Source of the DNA: Hysterangium stoloniferum
Lineage: Eukaryota; Basidiomycota; Agaricomycetes; Hysterangiales; Hysterangiaceae
Assembly (NCBI GenBank): GCA_015178975.1
Contig: WHVD01000082.1
Coordinates: 310,001-374,000 of the forward strand
DNA length: 64,000 nucleotides
Direction of reading: 5' to 3'
Each line of letters starts with the position of its first letter. Within the stretch, counting starts at the first letter, position 1. A program made the translations under genes and the position numbers. Below the pieces are notes generated by a model. It saw nothing but the letters and a program-made list of their open reading frames with translations, was not told the DNA's origin and did not search any database. Of this stretch, positions 34,101 through 46,098 are shown piece after piece.

Positions 34101-34345
34101 ATGCGAACTTAGTTCTTGGAATCCAAATCGACTGAGACAGGGAACGTGGCACAATCAGGCTATCACAACATGCATACCTTGAATGCATTCTTGAATGTTT
34201 CGGAATGACAGAGTCAAACCCTCATGGCACGCCACTACCCCCGGGCATTATACTGAACAGGGAGCAGGGACCTCAGACGACTGTAGACCGCGTCTTCATG
34301 GCTGATAAGCCATATCAAGAGTTACTGGGATCGATTATGTACACA
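31149..34345 (+). pseudogene. Copia gag-pol: Gag, protease, integrase, partial RT
   Basis: The reading frame shifts several times. The Gag region starts MLQPEDHLDG at 31,149 and has a CX4CX4HX4C knuckle (CSNPNCKRVGHTIEKC) near 31,800. The protease-like motif is DSAVSDHFF near 32,090. The integrase zinc finger is WHRCLGHA...CEGC, followed by YVDLWGP, CTDEGTEF and NGIVERCHRT, which supply the expected Asp, Asp and Glu. RT motif A reads QIDYVAAYLN, and the catalytic YVDD box is YTDN (33,494-34,135 frame). Stops follow at 34,135 and the frame ends at LLGSIMYTQ, where it runs into the LTR. Not functional. Confidence 0.88.
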
Positions 34346-34596
34346 CAAGCCGCATTATCCCCTGTCTAATATACCACGACTTACTACCATCATCTATATA
34401 ATTTAGATATTTTACTATTTAGCCTCGAACGTTTCAATACCCATACCTCAGTCGAGTCACTATCTGTGTCAACTGAGGTACGTTACCACAACTATATCTT
34501 GTTTTCAGACTCTTACCTTGATGTAACATAGCGTATTTCTTAGGTAGTAAATATAAGTCGAGTCACTATCTGTGTCGACTGAGCATATTTCTTACA
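34346..34596 (+). repeat. 3' LTR of the copia-type element, 5'-truncated
   Basis: Matches 29,681-29,933 of the 5' LTR with about ten differences, which implies some age. The junction with the RT sequence is at 34,345/34,346. Confidence 0.85.
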
Positions 34597-34601
34597 AGTG
34601 A

Positions 34602-35095
34602 GGAACAAGTTGCAAATCTGGATTCTTAGCCGGGTTCAGCGTGGTATAATTAAGGTACCGGCGTTTAAACTGATAGAAGAAACACTGAGTCACGCCTCAA
34701 TCCCCATCTGTCACTGTCACCCAACTGCATTACACTTCCCCATGGGTCTTTCATAGGAAAAGGATCTGCTGGATATCCTTATTTTGACAAAAATATATGT
34801 TCTTGCCATTCTCATTCGTAACTTCTCTAGAGGGGTGTAATGCCTTAAGCTATTTGTCCTGCAAAAATAATGCTATCAGTCACAGTAGTTCCAATCATTG
34901 ATCCGTATACTCTTTCATCCTTCCCCACCAAGCTTCTTGATCGGATCTAGCCCCAAACTAGTCGCAACGCCATGCGCGTTGTCGTTAAGAGGCAGCTCCT
35001 CAGTACACGAGTTCCACTTTCCTGTTTCTGCGCGGTGTGTCTAGTCTCCCACACGGGTTAACTACCGTCATTCAGTTGGACCATATTCATTCTAT
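34602..35095. promoter_or_regulatory. Upstream region of the truncated MFS copy
   Basis: Nearly identical to 51,651-52,154, the region upstream of the intact MFS gene. No TATA box or named operator can be asserted. Confidence 0.4.
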
Positions 35096-35283
35096 ATGGC
35101 TTCTCAGATTTCGCCTGTACGCTCTGCAGACGTTGATGGCTCATTCGAGTACCCCGCACCCTTGGTCGCCGTCGTGACTCGAGATTCCAACCAGGATGAC
35201 ATAGAGAGCGACTCCAGGCTTTCGCAACATACCTTGGAACCCCAGGCTGTCGCAACAGACCTTGGAACTCGACGCCACCAAAA
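35096..35283 (+). pseudogene. 5' fragment of an SLC49/FLVCR-like MFS transporter
   Basis: Starts MASQISPVRSADVDGSFEYP, equal to the intact gene at 52,155. A 28-bp tandem repeat of the intact gene is only partly kept (an indel shifts frame after DSRLSQHT). Homology stops after about 190 bases at the duplication breakpoint, before any membrane segment. Not functional. Confidence 0.88.
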
Positions 35284-36001
35284 CTCGCTGGTACATGCTT
35301 ACTAGGCGGTTATAACCAGGTGTACCTGCGTTCGAATAAGCTGGACAATATCCTCTATTCGTTGAAGAAATTGAGCATTTCCGAGGCAGATACCCCCTTC
35401 TGAAAGTACATGTTCCCTTTCGTCTGCCGCCTTCTCGAATTGATAGCTAATAAATGTACTGCAGTTTGCTATCGGTAATATTTAAAATTATCTCGCGACA
35501 TGAACTTAGTAGCGATGAAATTGTTGCAGAGACTAGCCTTGCCGCATGGAATTTCTGGAACGAGGCGGGGCTCGGAATTGGATAGCGACAGCGGATCTGG
35601 TATTTCACAGGAACAAATAATTAATTAAATATCAATTCGTGCTATGTCTTTCAAAACCCGAATAAATTTGTCACTACATTGGTATAATTTTCAATTCCTG
35701 CCAGAGCCTTATGGTAAATATCCCCCGGACCGAACAGACCTCAATCCCCTTTAGATTAGCTTTTTTATGTAATAGGAAGTTTTTCTGAAAAGGGCCAGTA
35801 ACCCTGTGACAGGCTGTAGTTCAACAATATTCAAACTGACATATTCGTGGTTATATTACATCAGGATTGGCATTCAACAAATACTAAGATTTACAATCGA
35901 GTTTCATACCCGTATGCAGGTATCTTGCATCACTAGCGAAATGGGTCATCTGAGATCGGATCAGCGCCACCTTCAGAATACTCAGTCTTCGGAACCATAG
36001 G
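35284..36001. other. Unique spacer at the duplication junction
   Basis: Lies between the truncated MFS copy and FunK1-C and has no counterpart elsewhere in the window. No gene was recognised. It may be original flanking DNA of FunK1-C or filler at the duplication joint. Confidence 0.4.
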
Positions 36002-38273
36002 CTATGTGGGAGGGGGAGTTGATAGATCGCGCTGCACACGGTCACCCTGCTGATTCCAACCACTGTTCTGTAACGCAGTCGTTAATTCCGATTCCATCCA
36101 GTCTGAGCGCTCCAAGACAGATAGCTTGTCCAGGTACTTCCCCGCACGGAGTGCAGAAAGAATGATTTTATTATTCGCTGGCTTACCGAGGGCTATAGAT
36201 TTGACGTCCGATGATCCTTGCTTCTCGAAGAGTTGTTTATATTGAGCAATTTCTGTTGCTTTCGGCGGATGTTCGTATCGTACTGCAAACGTTCCCGCCA
36301 ATGTTCCGATTAACTCCCTCAACGGGACATTGAATAAACGAGAAACTTGGAAGGGGTCAAAGAAGCATACTTCGACTTTCTTCCTATCTCCTCCTTTCGC
36401 TGCTCCGTCAGGATCCAGATAATGATGGTCGAAAGCGTCATGGAGCATGTCAGTGAGCGCACTCTTAAAAAAGCCGTGTTTGGTATATCTCAAAGCAATC
36501 CAGACGAGGACGTAGAAGAAGGATTCCAAGTCATCGGCACGGTCGGGGATCGCTGGTAGCTGCCCGGGGGTGGGAACCATCAGCAAACGAGCAGCCATGA
36601 ATTGCCAGGTACCCTGTCCATGACAGATACAGAGGGAAAGAAATCACAAAACGCCAAACAAAAATTCAGAAGAATTCCCAATAGGATTCAGACAGTAGGG
36701 GAGGTACTCACAGTCCTTTCAGTGTGCGCTTGTCTTTGATGTATATGTTTAAGCTTTTTACAGAGATCCCAGTCAATTAACAATCCGCCACCTGTGGCAG
36801 TGATAAGAATATTGCCTGAGCTGATATCTCGGTGAAGAATTTCAGCCTTGTCATAAGCGTCCCCATGGGCTGTTGAAAGGGAATCAACGCCAATTCCGTT
36901 AAGAGACTGATATACGTACCTACGATGGCGTCTCTTACTGCGGTCACCATCTCCTCTGTATCCCTAAAATCGCTTAGAGACCTTCCAATTTCGTTCAAAA
37001 CGAGTCGATAGTGCTGCAATCGCCTCAATGGTGAAGAAAGACGTTTTACCATTGATGAATCCTGCGTCTTGGTACACTGCTGTAAAACATCACATCCCTC
37101 CTTGCACGTGCAGATATTCCTGACCCCATGTTTCTTCAGCTGCTCATATATCATGTGTTCGGGGCTTTGCGTGGCGGAAACGATCCTCCACGTGTCCTTG
37201 AGAAGTACCAGCTTCCCAGTTTCGACACAGTAGGCCTTGAAGACACGAGTCGAGCGGCCGAGGGGGGATCCCACAGCCATGTAGGTGGGACAATAAAATA
37301 CGTAAGTGTGGCCTTTTGGATCAAGTTGAACATGAAACAGTCGATCACGGTCTTCGAGATTGAGGGACCATTTGGCCTTTGCCGCGGCAGGGTGGTTGGG
37401 TGGAAATTCTCTGGCGGTAGTATTGATGCCACGTGCAGCAGGGCTCGCGTGATTAAACCGCCAGAAGAACTCGACATAGGAAGGATTTGAGAGACGGACT
37501 TTTTCCGTCACGATAGCGCCACTCCTATCCCAGCGCATGAATCTAGCATAATTTGGGAAAACAAGGATAAGGAAGAAATGTGTCCGGAACTGTGCAGCTT
37601 GGTGTGCCGTCGCATATAGTGTAATCTGACCCAGCGTATCAACAACCTTGGAAGTACGCTCCAAGGAACCATTGTCACTGAACGCGTCGTCCCCAGCGGC
37701 TTTTTTAAACTCAACAGTCATTTCTGTCTGTGTCATATCGGATAGGCCAGATCGCTTGGAATTGGCAGAAAATATTTGTATATCTGGCTTGACTTGTTTC
37801 CCTCCGAAGTCTACCGCAGGTGTGTCGTGAGCGTCCACGAGATCAAGGTTGGGACAAAATGGTGACATGAAATTAATCTATATCCTAAATAAATGCATGG
37901 AATCCAAAGGCGGCACAAAATTACGTACCCAAGGCTTGTACATGGCAAACTCGGAACTGGATTCGCTGAAAGATTTGTGTTTCTGCTGTGTTTCGGCGGT
38001 AATTTTGGGACAGGGATTGGGAGCTTTAGGGAGGTATTGATTCAAGAAATGCTCTACTTTGACGGGACCGACAATTCGCCCAGATATTTCTCTGGACATC
38101 GCGGTGATCCTTTCATCTCTCGCTCGGTGCGTGGAAGAATATATCTGTGATGTTGAATCCTTCTTTAGAATAGGAGTGGCACCCAACTTGGTAGGATCCG
38201 CGGTAGGACCCGACGGTGGTGTTTTTGGGCGGAAATTATGAGACGATGTCCTAGGTAATGTGTTCTTCGGCAT
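36002..38273 (-). CDS. FunK1 fungal-specific protein kinase, copy C (four exons)
   Basis: Minus-strand exons 38,273-37,929, 37,877-36,920, 36,869-36,712 and 36,613-36,002 give 2,073 bases, 690 residues, one open frame. Donors are GTACGT, GTACGT and GTGAGT. Exon 3 is 158 bases as in A and B. Motifs: FVDAHDTP-like LVDAHDTPAVDFGGKQVKPD, LKDTWRIVSATQSPEH, HRDISSGN, LLIDWDLC, GTWQFMAARLL and DDLESFFYVLVWIALR. It is clearly more distant from A and B than they are from each other. Its 5' flank is shared with the truncated copy C'. Confidence 0.9.
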
Positions 38274-38941
38274 TGAGTGGTAATGCAAGGGATCAACCCC
38301 GATCCAGGTGGTCACGTGTAGTCACAGATTAACTCAGGTCTAGCGACCGGGACTATGGATCCCGTACTGACCTTCCGTTGCACAAGTGTATGAATCTCCC
38401 GCAATGCACTCATAACAGAAGTCACCCTATTGCCATGATAATAGTAACGTGTCCATTTTGCGCTGAATTTTCAATATATTGGGAGCGGTGTGCGGAGATC
38501 ACTCAAGTGTTGAAATTTTGGCCGTTCGGGAATAATCTCAACATGATGACACTTGTAGGTCCTAGCATATTTCGCAATGAGATACATAGTTCTGTACAGT
38601 AGCTTAGTACTACCAACGCTTTTTGTTCACGTCCATCGTGTACCGGGGTATACCCCCTTGCGTCAACAATAAGAGCGATATTATCCATCTTTTCACTCCT
38701 ACCGTATAGTCTCCGTGAAAGGAAATACAGTAGATAATGATAATGTATACGTTCGGGAACTGGGCACATGAGTGCGTTATGATATCTTTGCATATGAGTG
38801 GGCAGCTTAGCCCAACCCTATGCATTATGAAGTTATCCATTGTGGCATTATCCATTGTCTTAAATAAAAATACTTGATTTGGTAACACACATTTACTGAA
38901 ACGTGCTAGGATTTATTGGTATATGTTGCAAGCCGTTGAGG

Positions 38942-41476
38942 CACCTATTACACCTGGATTTATAAGCATATTAGCCCTGGTGTACATATGTGTACCCCCG
39001 GGCTAATTTGCCCCCTTATTGCGTTGGGCCTCTTCCACGGATAATACCGTGGATCTGGGGGAAAAAATCAATCAAAGTTAATAAAAATCAATACAACTAA
39101 GATAACAAAACGTTCTTTACTTTTACTACAACACTTTGTAGTCTCAAGACCGTGGGAGTCCTATCCTCAATCCTTCACTTGCCGTCACCTCCATCCGCTT
39201 ACCGGCAACATCACCTCCCGTCGTCACGGCGCTGCCCTTCGGCAACGTTCCTGCGCGTCATACTGCTGCGCTCGTCGTCAGTGACGACGAGCTCGCGCAT
39301 CGCCTTCCTGGCCTCTCCAGAATGGCGCGCTCAGCACATTTCGTGTTTCTATATTAGCTATTAGTTTAGACATAATATATACTAAACCAAATAAACCAAA
39401 TAATGCTATTCTTTAAGTACTTCTAATAAAAACTATAAATTCATGCTGAGCAGGAATTATCACGTTCCTCCGCTTACTGGCAACATCACCTCCCGTCGTC
39501 ATGGCGCTGCCCTTCGCGAATGTTCCTACGCGCCATACTACTGCGCTCGTCGTCAGTGACGACGAGCTCACGCCTCGCCTTCCTGGCCTCTCCAGAATGG
39601 CGCACTCAATGTATTTCGTGTTTCTATATATTAGCTACATAATATATACTTGACAACTAAATGAAACAATGTTGTTCTTTAAGCACTTCTAATAAAGATT
39701 ATAAATGCATGCTGAGCAGTTATTATATTATTTGAATTAAACTAGGTCTACTAAAATTATTCCATATGCAAAATGGGCCATACTACTGCGCTCGTCGTCA
39801 CTGACAACAAGCTCACGCCTCGCCTTCCTGGCCTCTCCAGAATGGCGCACTCAACGCATTTCGTGTTTCTATATATTAGCTATCATTTTAGACATAATAT
39901 ATACTTGACAACTAAATGAAACAATGTTGTTCTTTAAGCACTTCTAATAAAGATTATAAATTCATGCTGAGCAGTTATTATATTATTTGAATTAAACTAG
40001 GTCTATTAAAATTATTCCATATGCAAAATGTGTTTTTTGTGGATATCATATTGTGAGGTATTGTCATGGTTCACTGAACCTTTCATTTACCCCTGAGTAT
40101 TATTCCTTTCTTTATAGGAAAAGTCACATAAATATTAACTTAACTTTATATACCAGTAATTACACCTGATATTTTTCACAGGAAGAAATGTTCATCCTAT
40201 TCTTCTCTTGTCGACCTATAATTTCAATGACTTTATTAGTGTACCTCTGCTCTTGATTGAATGTAACAAGTTATTCATTGAGTTTAATATGACCTGACAC
40301 TTTAGCAACATACAAAATTCAAGGCAAGAGTCCGGTGTAGACAATCATCACTATACTTACATATTTGACATGAGTCATCCAACAGTCTTACAGTCCTACT
40401 CTACTCACAGGGCACATTGATAGATACCAAATATATGCTCATTTCTAGATTTGGCATCGTTTATATATCACTGTGAGTGACTACTCACTTGTTAGTGAAG
40501 TACTTTATTGCATACCTTTTAGATTGGAATGTTTGGCTTATCATGTCATGGACTTACATATGTACCATACTGTGCTCAGTGAGCATAGCCATGTGAGAGC
40601 TCTTTGAATACATACCTCACAATATGATATCCACAAAAAACACATTTTGCATATGGAATAATTTTAGTAGACCTAGTTTAATTCAAATAATATAATAACT
40701 GCTCAGCATGCATTTATAATCTTTATTAGAAGTGCTTAAAGAACAACATTGTTTCATTTAGTTGTCAAGTATATATTATGTAGCTAATATATAGAAACAC
40801 GAAATACATTGAGTGCGCCATTCTGGAGAGGCCAGGAAGGCGAGGCGTGAGCTCGTCGTCACTGACGACGAGCGCAGTAGTATGGCGCGTAGGAACATTC
40901 GCGAAGGGCAGCGCCGTGACGACGGGAGGTGATGTTGCCAGTAAGCGGAGGAACGTGATAATTCCTGCTCAGCATGAATTTATAGTTTTTATTAGAAGTA
41001 CTTAAAGAATAGCATTATTTGGTTTATTTGGTTTAGTATATATTATGTCTAAACTAATAGCTAATATAGAAACACGAAATGTGCTGAGCGCGCCATTCTG
41101 GAGAGGCCAGGAAGGCGATGCGCGAGCTCGTCGTCACTGACGACGAGCGCAGCAGTATGACGCGCAGGAACGTTGCCGAAGGGCAGCGCCGTGACGACGG
41201 GAGGTGATGTTGCCGGTAAGCGGATGGAGGTGACGGCAAGTGAAGGATTGAGGATAGGACTCCCACGGTCTTGAGACTACAAAGTGTTGTAGTAAAAGTA
41301 AAGAACGTTTTGTTATCTTAGTTGTATTGATTTTTATTAACTTTGATTGATTTTTTCCCCCAGATCCACGGTATTATCCGTGGAAGAGGCCCAACGCAAT
41401 AAGGGGGCAAATTAGCCCGGGGGTACACATATGTACACCAGGGCTAATATGCTTATAAATCCAGGTGTAATAGGTG
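38942..41476. mobile_element. Near-palindromic foldback element, 2,535 bp, 7-bp TSD
   Basis: Begins CACCTATTACACC and ends with its exact complement. Flanked by GTTGAGG at 38,935-38,941 and 41,477-41,483. Copy 1 has the empty site at 15,834. The arms are 38,942-40,061 and 40,612-41,476, almost identical; the left one has an extra 255-base internal duplication. The 550-base loop has no gene. The arms contain shorter palindromes: CTCGTCGTCAGTGACGACGAG-type, CCACGGATAATACCGTGG, and ATTAGCCC...GGGCTAAT. No transposase was found, so mobility must come from elsewhere. A 7-bp TSD does not fix the superfamily. Confidence 0.92.
39770..40028. repeat. Internal tandem duplication in the left arm of the foldback element
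   Basis: Repeats most of the preceding stretch (about 39,530-39,770), including CTCGTCGTCA and the AATTATTCCATATGCAAAATG end. The right arm has a single copy. Confidence 0.75.
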
Positions 41477-41679
41477 GTTGAGGCGTCCGACCCTGACGGT
41501 CTTGCTGTGCTCTTGGTTTGGGGTATACTATATTACCTTTGGATATTCTATTTACTCGAGGGACAATCGGCTAGGTTTAGAACTTTACAGTACTTAGTCA
41601 AAAGTTGTATTCTACAAGGGGCTTTTATGATGATGATAAGGTCGGGTATTACTAATTTGCAAACAATATGCACGTGACA

Positions 41680-41778
41680 CCATTAGGGTACTTTTTCTCC
41701 CAACCGCTATGTATCTTAGTTATGCGATGCGGTATATAAATGTATTAATAAAAATAAAAATAAAAAATATGCACGTGA
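41680..41778 (+). mobile_element. Truncated LINE 3' end (copy 2)
   Basis: Counterpart of 17,888-17,985: CCATTAGGGTACTTTTTCTC to AATAAAAATAAAA, between ATATGCACGTGAC on the left and AATATGCACGTGA on the right. No second LINE is present here. Confidence 0.8.
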
Positions 41779-41864
41779 TTAAAATGACGATTTTATTATG
41801 TCAGCTAGGGCTCATCTCGCTAACCGAGTGCTCTATCCACTAATTGTAACACAATTTGCGTCCC

Positions 41865-44277
41865 ATGTCTGGTACACTACCTTCACATGTTTATTATCCG
41901 GAGAGGACGCAAGAGAACTCTGGCACTACTACCCCTGCTACAACCACTGCAGCTTTAAATGAATCGGGCACCCCTATTTCGAACGAAAATGCCACCACAA
42001 CGCCATATACTTCGATGCACCAATACAGAATCAATAGAATTACGGATGTGGCTTTTGAAATGGTGGGGAAAGTCATCGGTCCCGCTCCCATTGATGATTT
42101 CTTGGACTATCTGCCGCGCCCGTCTAATGGGAATTGGGCCGGGATCAAAGACTCGGCAAAGAAGTTTAAAAATATAGACAAGGCCGGGAGCGAAATCGCC
42201 GCGTATCCTATTCTGGTCGGTGCAAACGATTGTATTACTTATGAGGTACCAACCAATACTATGTTTCGTGATAGATCCAGGCAATAACACCGGTTTGTCC
42301 AGAACTTGAGTTTGTGGATGTACACAGCTGCTACTCTGCAGCGGATTTTTATGGTAAAGAGGTGAAGCCCGATATCGGCGTATATTCAAAATATTGTGAA
42401 CGATCGGGTATCATGGATATCAAGAAAATTGAGATGATCTGGGAAGTCAAATACAGCCCCGAGGATGATCCATTTGAAGCTGATGACGATGAAGCTTTCC
42501 AACGCGAAACCGACGATGCTATTCTTACCCTCAGTGAGATCACAACTTATGCCACTGCACATCAGGCTGCTCAATTCCGCAATCACATTTTCTCCGCACT
42601 TGTTTTTCCAACTTATGCCAGATTGTTGAGGTGGGATAGGAGTGGCGTCACGGTAACGGGAAGCATTTCTCTCAGTGATCCCAAATTTTCTGAATTCTTT
42701 TGGCGTTACAGCTATGCTTCAGAGGCGCAGCGTGGGTGGGATACTTCTGTTGACACCGATCCACGTCTCCTCGATGATTATGCTCGGGAGATTCGTATGA
42801 AGCTCCGGCTTAGGGAGAGTACCCCGCTTGCTCGCATGTCTCTCGGCCCTGGAAAGGGGGACTACCTCATAGGTAACCCGACTTACATCGGTACAACATC
42901 TCTTACAGGGCGATCCACTCGTACGTTTAAGGCATGGTGTGAGAAAATGTATACACCAGTGTTTCTCAAAGACACGTGGAGGATCTACTCTCCCTCGTAT
43001 ATCCCGGAACACGAGACATATGCGAAACTCAAGCAAGCCAATGTCCCCAATATCGCCACTTGTACAGAGGCAGGTGATATTCTCGACCATATTACACGAA
43101 CACCTGAGAACGTGAACAAAACTTGGGTAAAAAGCCAGCCGAATGGAATGCGCACCTTCCGACACTACCGCTTAGTTCTCCGTGAGATTGGACACGATCT
43201 GTTTTCTTTTGTTAGTACGAAAGAACTGGTGACCGCTATGAGGGATGCTGTTGCAGGTGCACCAAATAGCTTAAGCTTATATCATTCATTATTCTATTAA
43301 ACCCTACTTTCGTAGCACATCGCCATGCCTTTTACGATGCTGGAATTCTCCACCGTGATATCAGCGCAGGGAACATTTCAATCACTAGTTTGGGACGCGG
43401 ACTATTGATTGATTGGGATGTATCAAAGAGTACTAATGTAGATGCTCTTGTCACAGAACAGGCGGAACGTGTTGTGAGTCTCTCATAACTGGCGTCCGCC
43501 AGCATAAAAGCTATGCCGACTCATTTTGCACATTAGGGTACTTGGCATTTCATGGCCGCACGACTCCTCCATGCATCCCAGGACGGCACAATCCCGAAAC
43601 AAGACCGCGTTGATGATTTATAATCTTTTTTCCACGTCATCGCCTGGGTAGCATTGCGAGCAACCCCTCATTCATTGACCTTAGAAGAACTCCCAGAATT
43701 CATTTTCAATACTTTTGAAGCTTGGCATCTAGACAAAGAAGGCGTATTTCGAGGTGGTCGGAGTAAGATGGACTTGCTTTTGAGCTTATCTACCCACGTT
43801 TCGTTTGGAAATGAACCCCTTTCGCATTTGATGGTCACCATGGCGCGCTCCCTAGCGGTTCGATATGCAGAACCAATCACCAGACAGGAACTGGATAATT
43901 ACAATGGATGTATGGCGATACCGGATGATGAGCTTCCAAAAAAAACCACGAAATATCACCCTGTAACGCTCAGGCAGGCCATGTTAGCCAATCTAGAGCG
44001 GGAAGATTGGCTGCAAGGCGTATTTGATGAGGCGCTGCTCCTGGATGGATGGGACGTGAATGGTCGACCTGTGCCGCGTCAAATTGTTAATCGCCGTCTT
44101 TCGTTCACTAAGAGAAGGAAGACTCAAGAGGAGGACATGGTGGAGGAGGAGGACACCGTGGAGGAGGAGGACACCGTGGAGGAGGAGGACACCGTGGAGG
44201 AGGAGGACACCGTGGAAGAGGAGGACACTGTGGCAGAGGAGGAAGAAGACAGTGTTGAGATTTCCAACCAAGTATAG
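41865..44277 (+). pseudogene. FunK1 kinase copy A', single premature stop
   Basis: Same exon structure as A: 41,865-42,215, 42,275-43,256, 43,316-43,473 and 43,537-44,277. All junctions and frames are kept, and DNA identity to A is very high. In exon 4 the codon for Glu in DDLESFF is TAA (43,621-43,623), which removes the last 220 or so residues of the C-lobe. HRDISAGN, with NISITS in place of NILITS after it, and IDWD are intact. The C-terminal array has five 18-bp EEEDTV units only. Unless the stop is read through, the kinase is dead. It is the freshest pseudogene in the window. Confidence 0.88.
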
Positions 44278-44763
44278 TGCGGCATTTCCTGTAATTCTCT
44301 GCTTTCGTTCATGTATTCAAGCTTTCCCTTCACCCCGGTATGTTCTATATGATTTGAAAACGTCACGGCATAATGTGACAAAGAGCTAAAATAAGGGCTT
44401 GGAGTGAAAACGGGAGTTGAGGCTCCACCCAGCACTACCCAGACCCGCTTATCTCCCCAATTTAAAAAACATGTTTCAGAGTCATATATGTATATAAAAT
44501 CAATGGTTGAAGTGGTGGTGGTCTGCCGAAAATCTTGCATACTTGGAGATCCGCTGGTTAGTTGTGCATAGCATCGTGCCTTGGTGATCCCGCAAGTTGA
44601 GTATGGCGGTCATGGAGAGTAGACGGGGTGTTAGTTTTTGGCGGTCACTTTGTCAGTCTTATTTCGTGTTCAAAGTGTAGAAAATGAATGGCCAGACGGG
44701 GAATTGAGTTTAGGGTTTTTGCATATATAGCAAGGGTGTTACCAATTACACCACCTAGCAGTG

Positions 44764-45019
44764 TGTAAGCCTGGCACCCCAGTCTTACGCATTTTCCTTT
44801 TGTTCCATTCTTATTGTTCCGTCCTTATTGTTCCGTCCTTTTTGTTCCGTCCTTTTTGTTCGTAGCATATATATATAGTCTAGGTAGTTTTCCATCTCTT
44901 TAGTCTTACTGTACGCTGCCTGCCATGTATACTGCCCGCTAGTTCATCGAGCAATACACCGTGGTCCTATCAACCCGTGTGACCCGGACCCAGTGATCCC
45001 ATTTGACGACGGGATTACG
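44764..45019 (-). mobile_element. Solo LTR X2, copy 2
   Basis: Counterpart of 21,763-22,004 with the same CAGTG duplications (44,759-44,763 and 45,020-45,024). It starts TGTAAGCC, the intact form of the terminus. Confidence 0.85.
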
Positions 45020-45024
45020 CAGTG

Positions 45025-46090
45025 CTAGCATTCCACAATCTAACGTTTCCGATTATCCGCATCTGGTATCCCAGACTTAGGTACCTAGGATACGCAATAT
45101 TTACTATGTAGTTTGAACATTTATACCTAAAATCTGGAGAGGTAGATTTCTTCCGATTACTACTCATACCAACTCATTGTGTTTCCTTTCGTCAAGTCTC
45201 CACCATGGCTAACGTCTTCAAATCTTCTTAAAATGGATTAAAATGGATTATGTAACTTTCTTCGATCTATGTGCACTCTCAACGACTGCCACTGCTGCGG
45301 TGAACCCCATTTGCAGCACTACAAGGAGATGAACTTTAATAGATGAATTTTGTTTGTACTAAATCTTGACCATGTCAAATTATACTCCAAAAATGACCAT
45401 CCGTCAGCATTTTATAAGTGGAAATATGAGTCATTTTAAGACAACATTAAAGGGAAAAAGTAGTTGAAAATTAGATTTTTGAAAGACTAAACACAATGCT
45501 TGGTTGCCCAAGTCTAAGCCTTGTGACAATAAAAAACTGGTTCATTCCAATTTTCCTTGGCTCCGTAGGGCTTGCGAGTACCGTGTTGAGCTGTGTGACT
45601 AAAAACAAGAAGTTTTTCATGGATATACTTTTACCCCAGGTTCCGGCGTTATATCCTTTGGGCATCCAAGAAAAAAAAAAAGTTGCAGCACCTTCTCGCA
45701 AGGCCGAATACGTTGCAGCGTTCGAGGCAACCAAAGAAGCGCTTGACTTCGCACTCTCTTTACACGCCTCCAGTTCCCTCCCTTGGTTCCTTTGACTCTT
45801 TTACACTCTCAAGTGAAGTATATCGACATCAAATACCATCCTTCCGGGAGGTGTCCTAACCGGCAACTTTGCCTTAAGGTATGTTAACACCAAGGCACCA
45901 AGTTCACCCCCCTTCGTCCTGTGTACTGTCCCCTTATACATATATACTGGCTCATCTACACTAGTCCGTTATATTGATACGAGACTGGGGTCAATTAATA
46001 CACATTCTTGTTCCTTTACTTTTAGGAACATAAATTTAGTCCGTTATATTGATACCACAAGACTGAGCTATACTTTTTAGAGTTACTTGT
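45025..46090. other. Spacer between FunK1-A' and FunK1-B', no gene seen
   Basis: Collinear with the copy 1 spacer without LTR Y. Confidence 0.4.
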
Positions 46091-46098
46091 CTACAAAA

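Larger units (their letters stand above)
29629..34596 (+). mobile_element. Ty1/copia-type retrotransposon, TSD AGTGA, internally deleted
   Basis: Bounded by TGTTGAATATTA and ...TTTCTTACA, with AGTGA at 29,624-29,628 and 34,597-34,601. Copy 2 shows the empty site GTAACAGTGAGG at about 51,643. The 5' LTR is 29,629-29,933. The 3' LTR is 34,346-34,596 and lacks its first 52 bases: a deletion fused the RT coding region directly to it, removing RNase H, the polypurine tract and the LTR start. The long leader (30,400-31,146) shares LTR-like words with the solo LTRs near 2, 4 and 5 kb, so a nested origin of the internal part is possible. Confidence 0.9.
8205..35283. repeat. Segmental duplication, copy 1
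   Basis: Collinear with 37,617-52,342 once younger insertions are removed. Homology starts inside exon 2 of FunK1-C at TAGTGTAATCTG (8,205 and 37,617). It ends inside exon 1 of the MFS gene after GACGCCACCAAAA (35,283 and about 52,342). Copy 1 carries its own insertions: a DIRS-like element, a LINE, two solo LTRs, a TA-TIR element and a copia-type element. Gene order is FunK1-C' fragment, A, B, MFS 5' fragment. Confidence 0.9.

Noticed and set aside
39152..39364. 70-codon ORF identical in both arms of the foldback element
   Set aside because: Identity follows from the inverted repeat; there is no family resemblance and composition follows the GC-rich palindromes.
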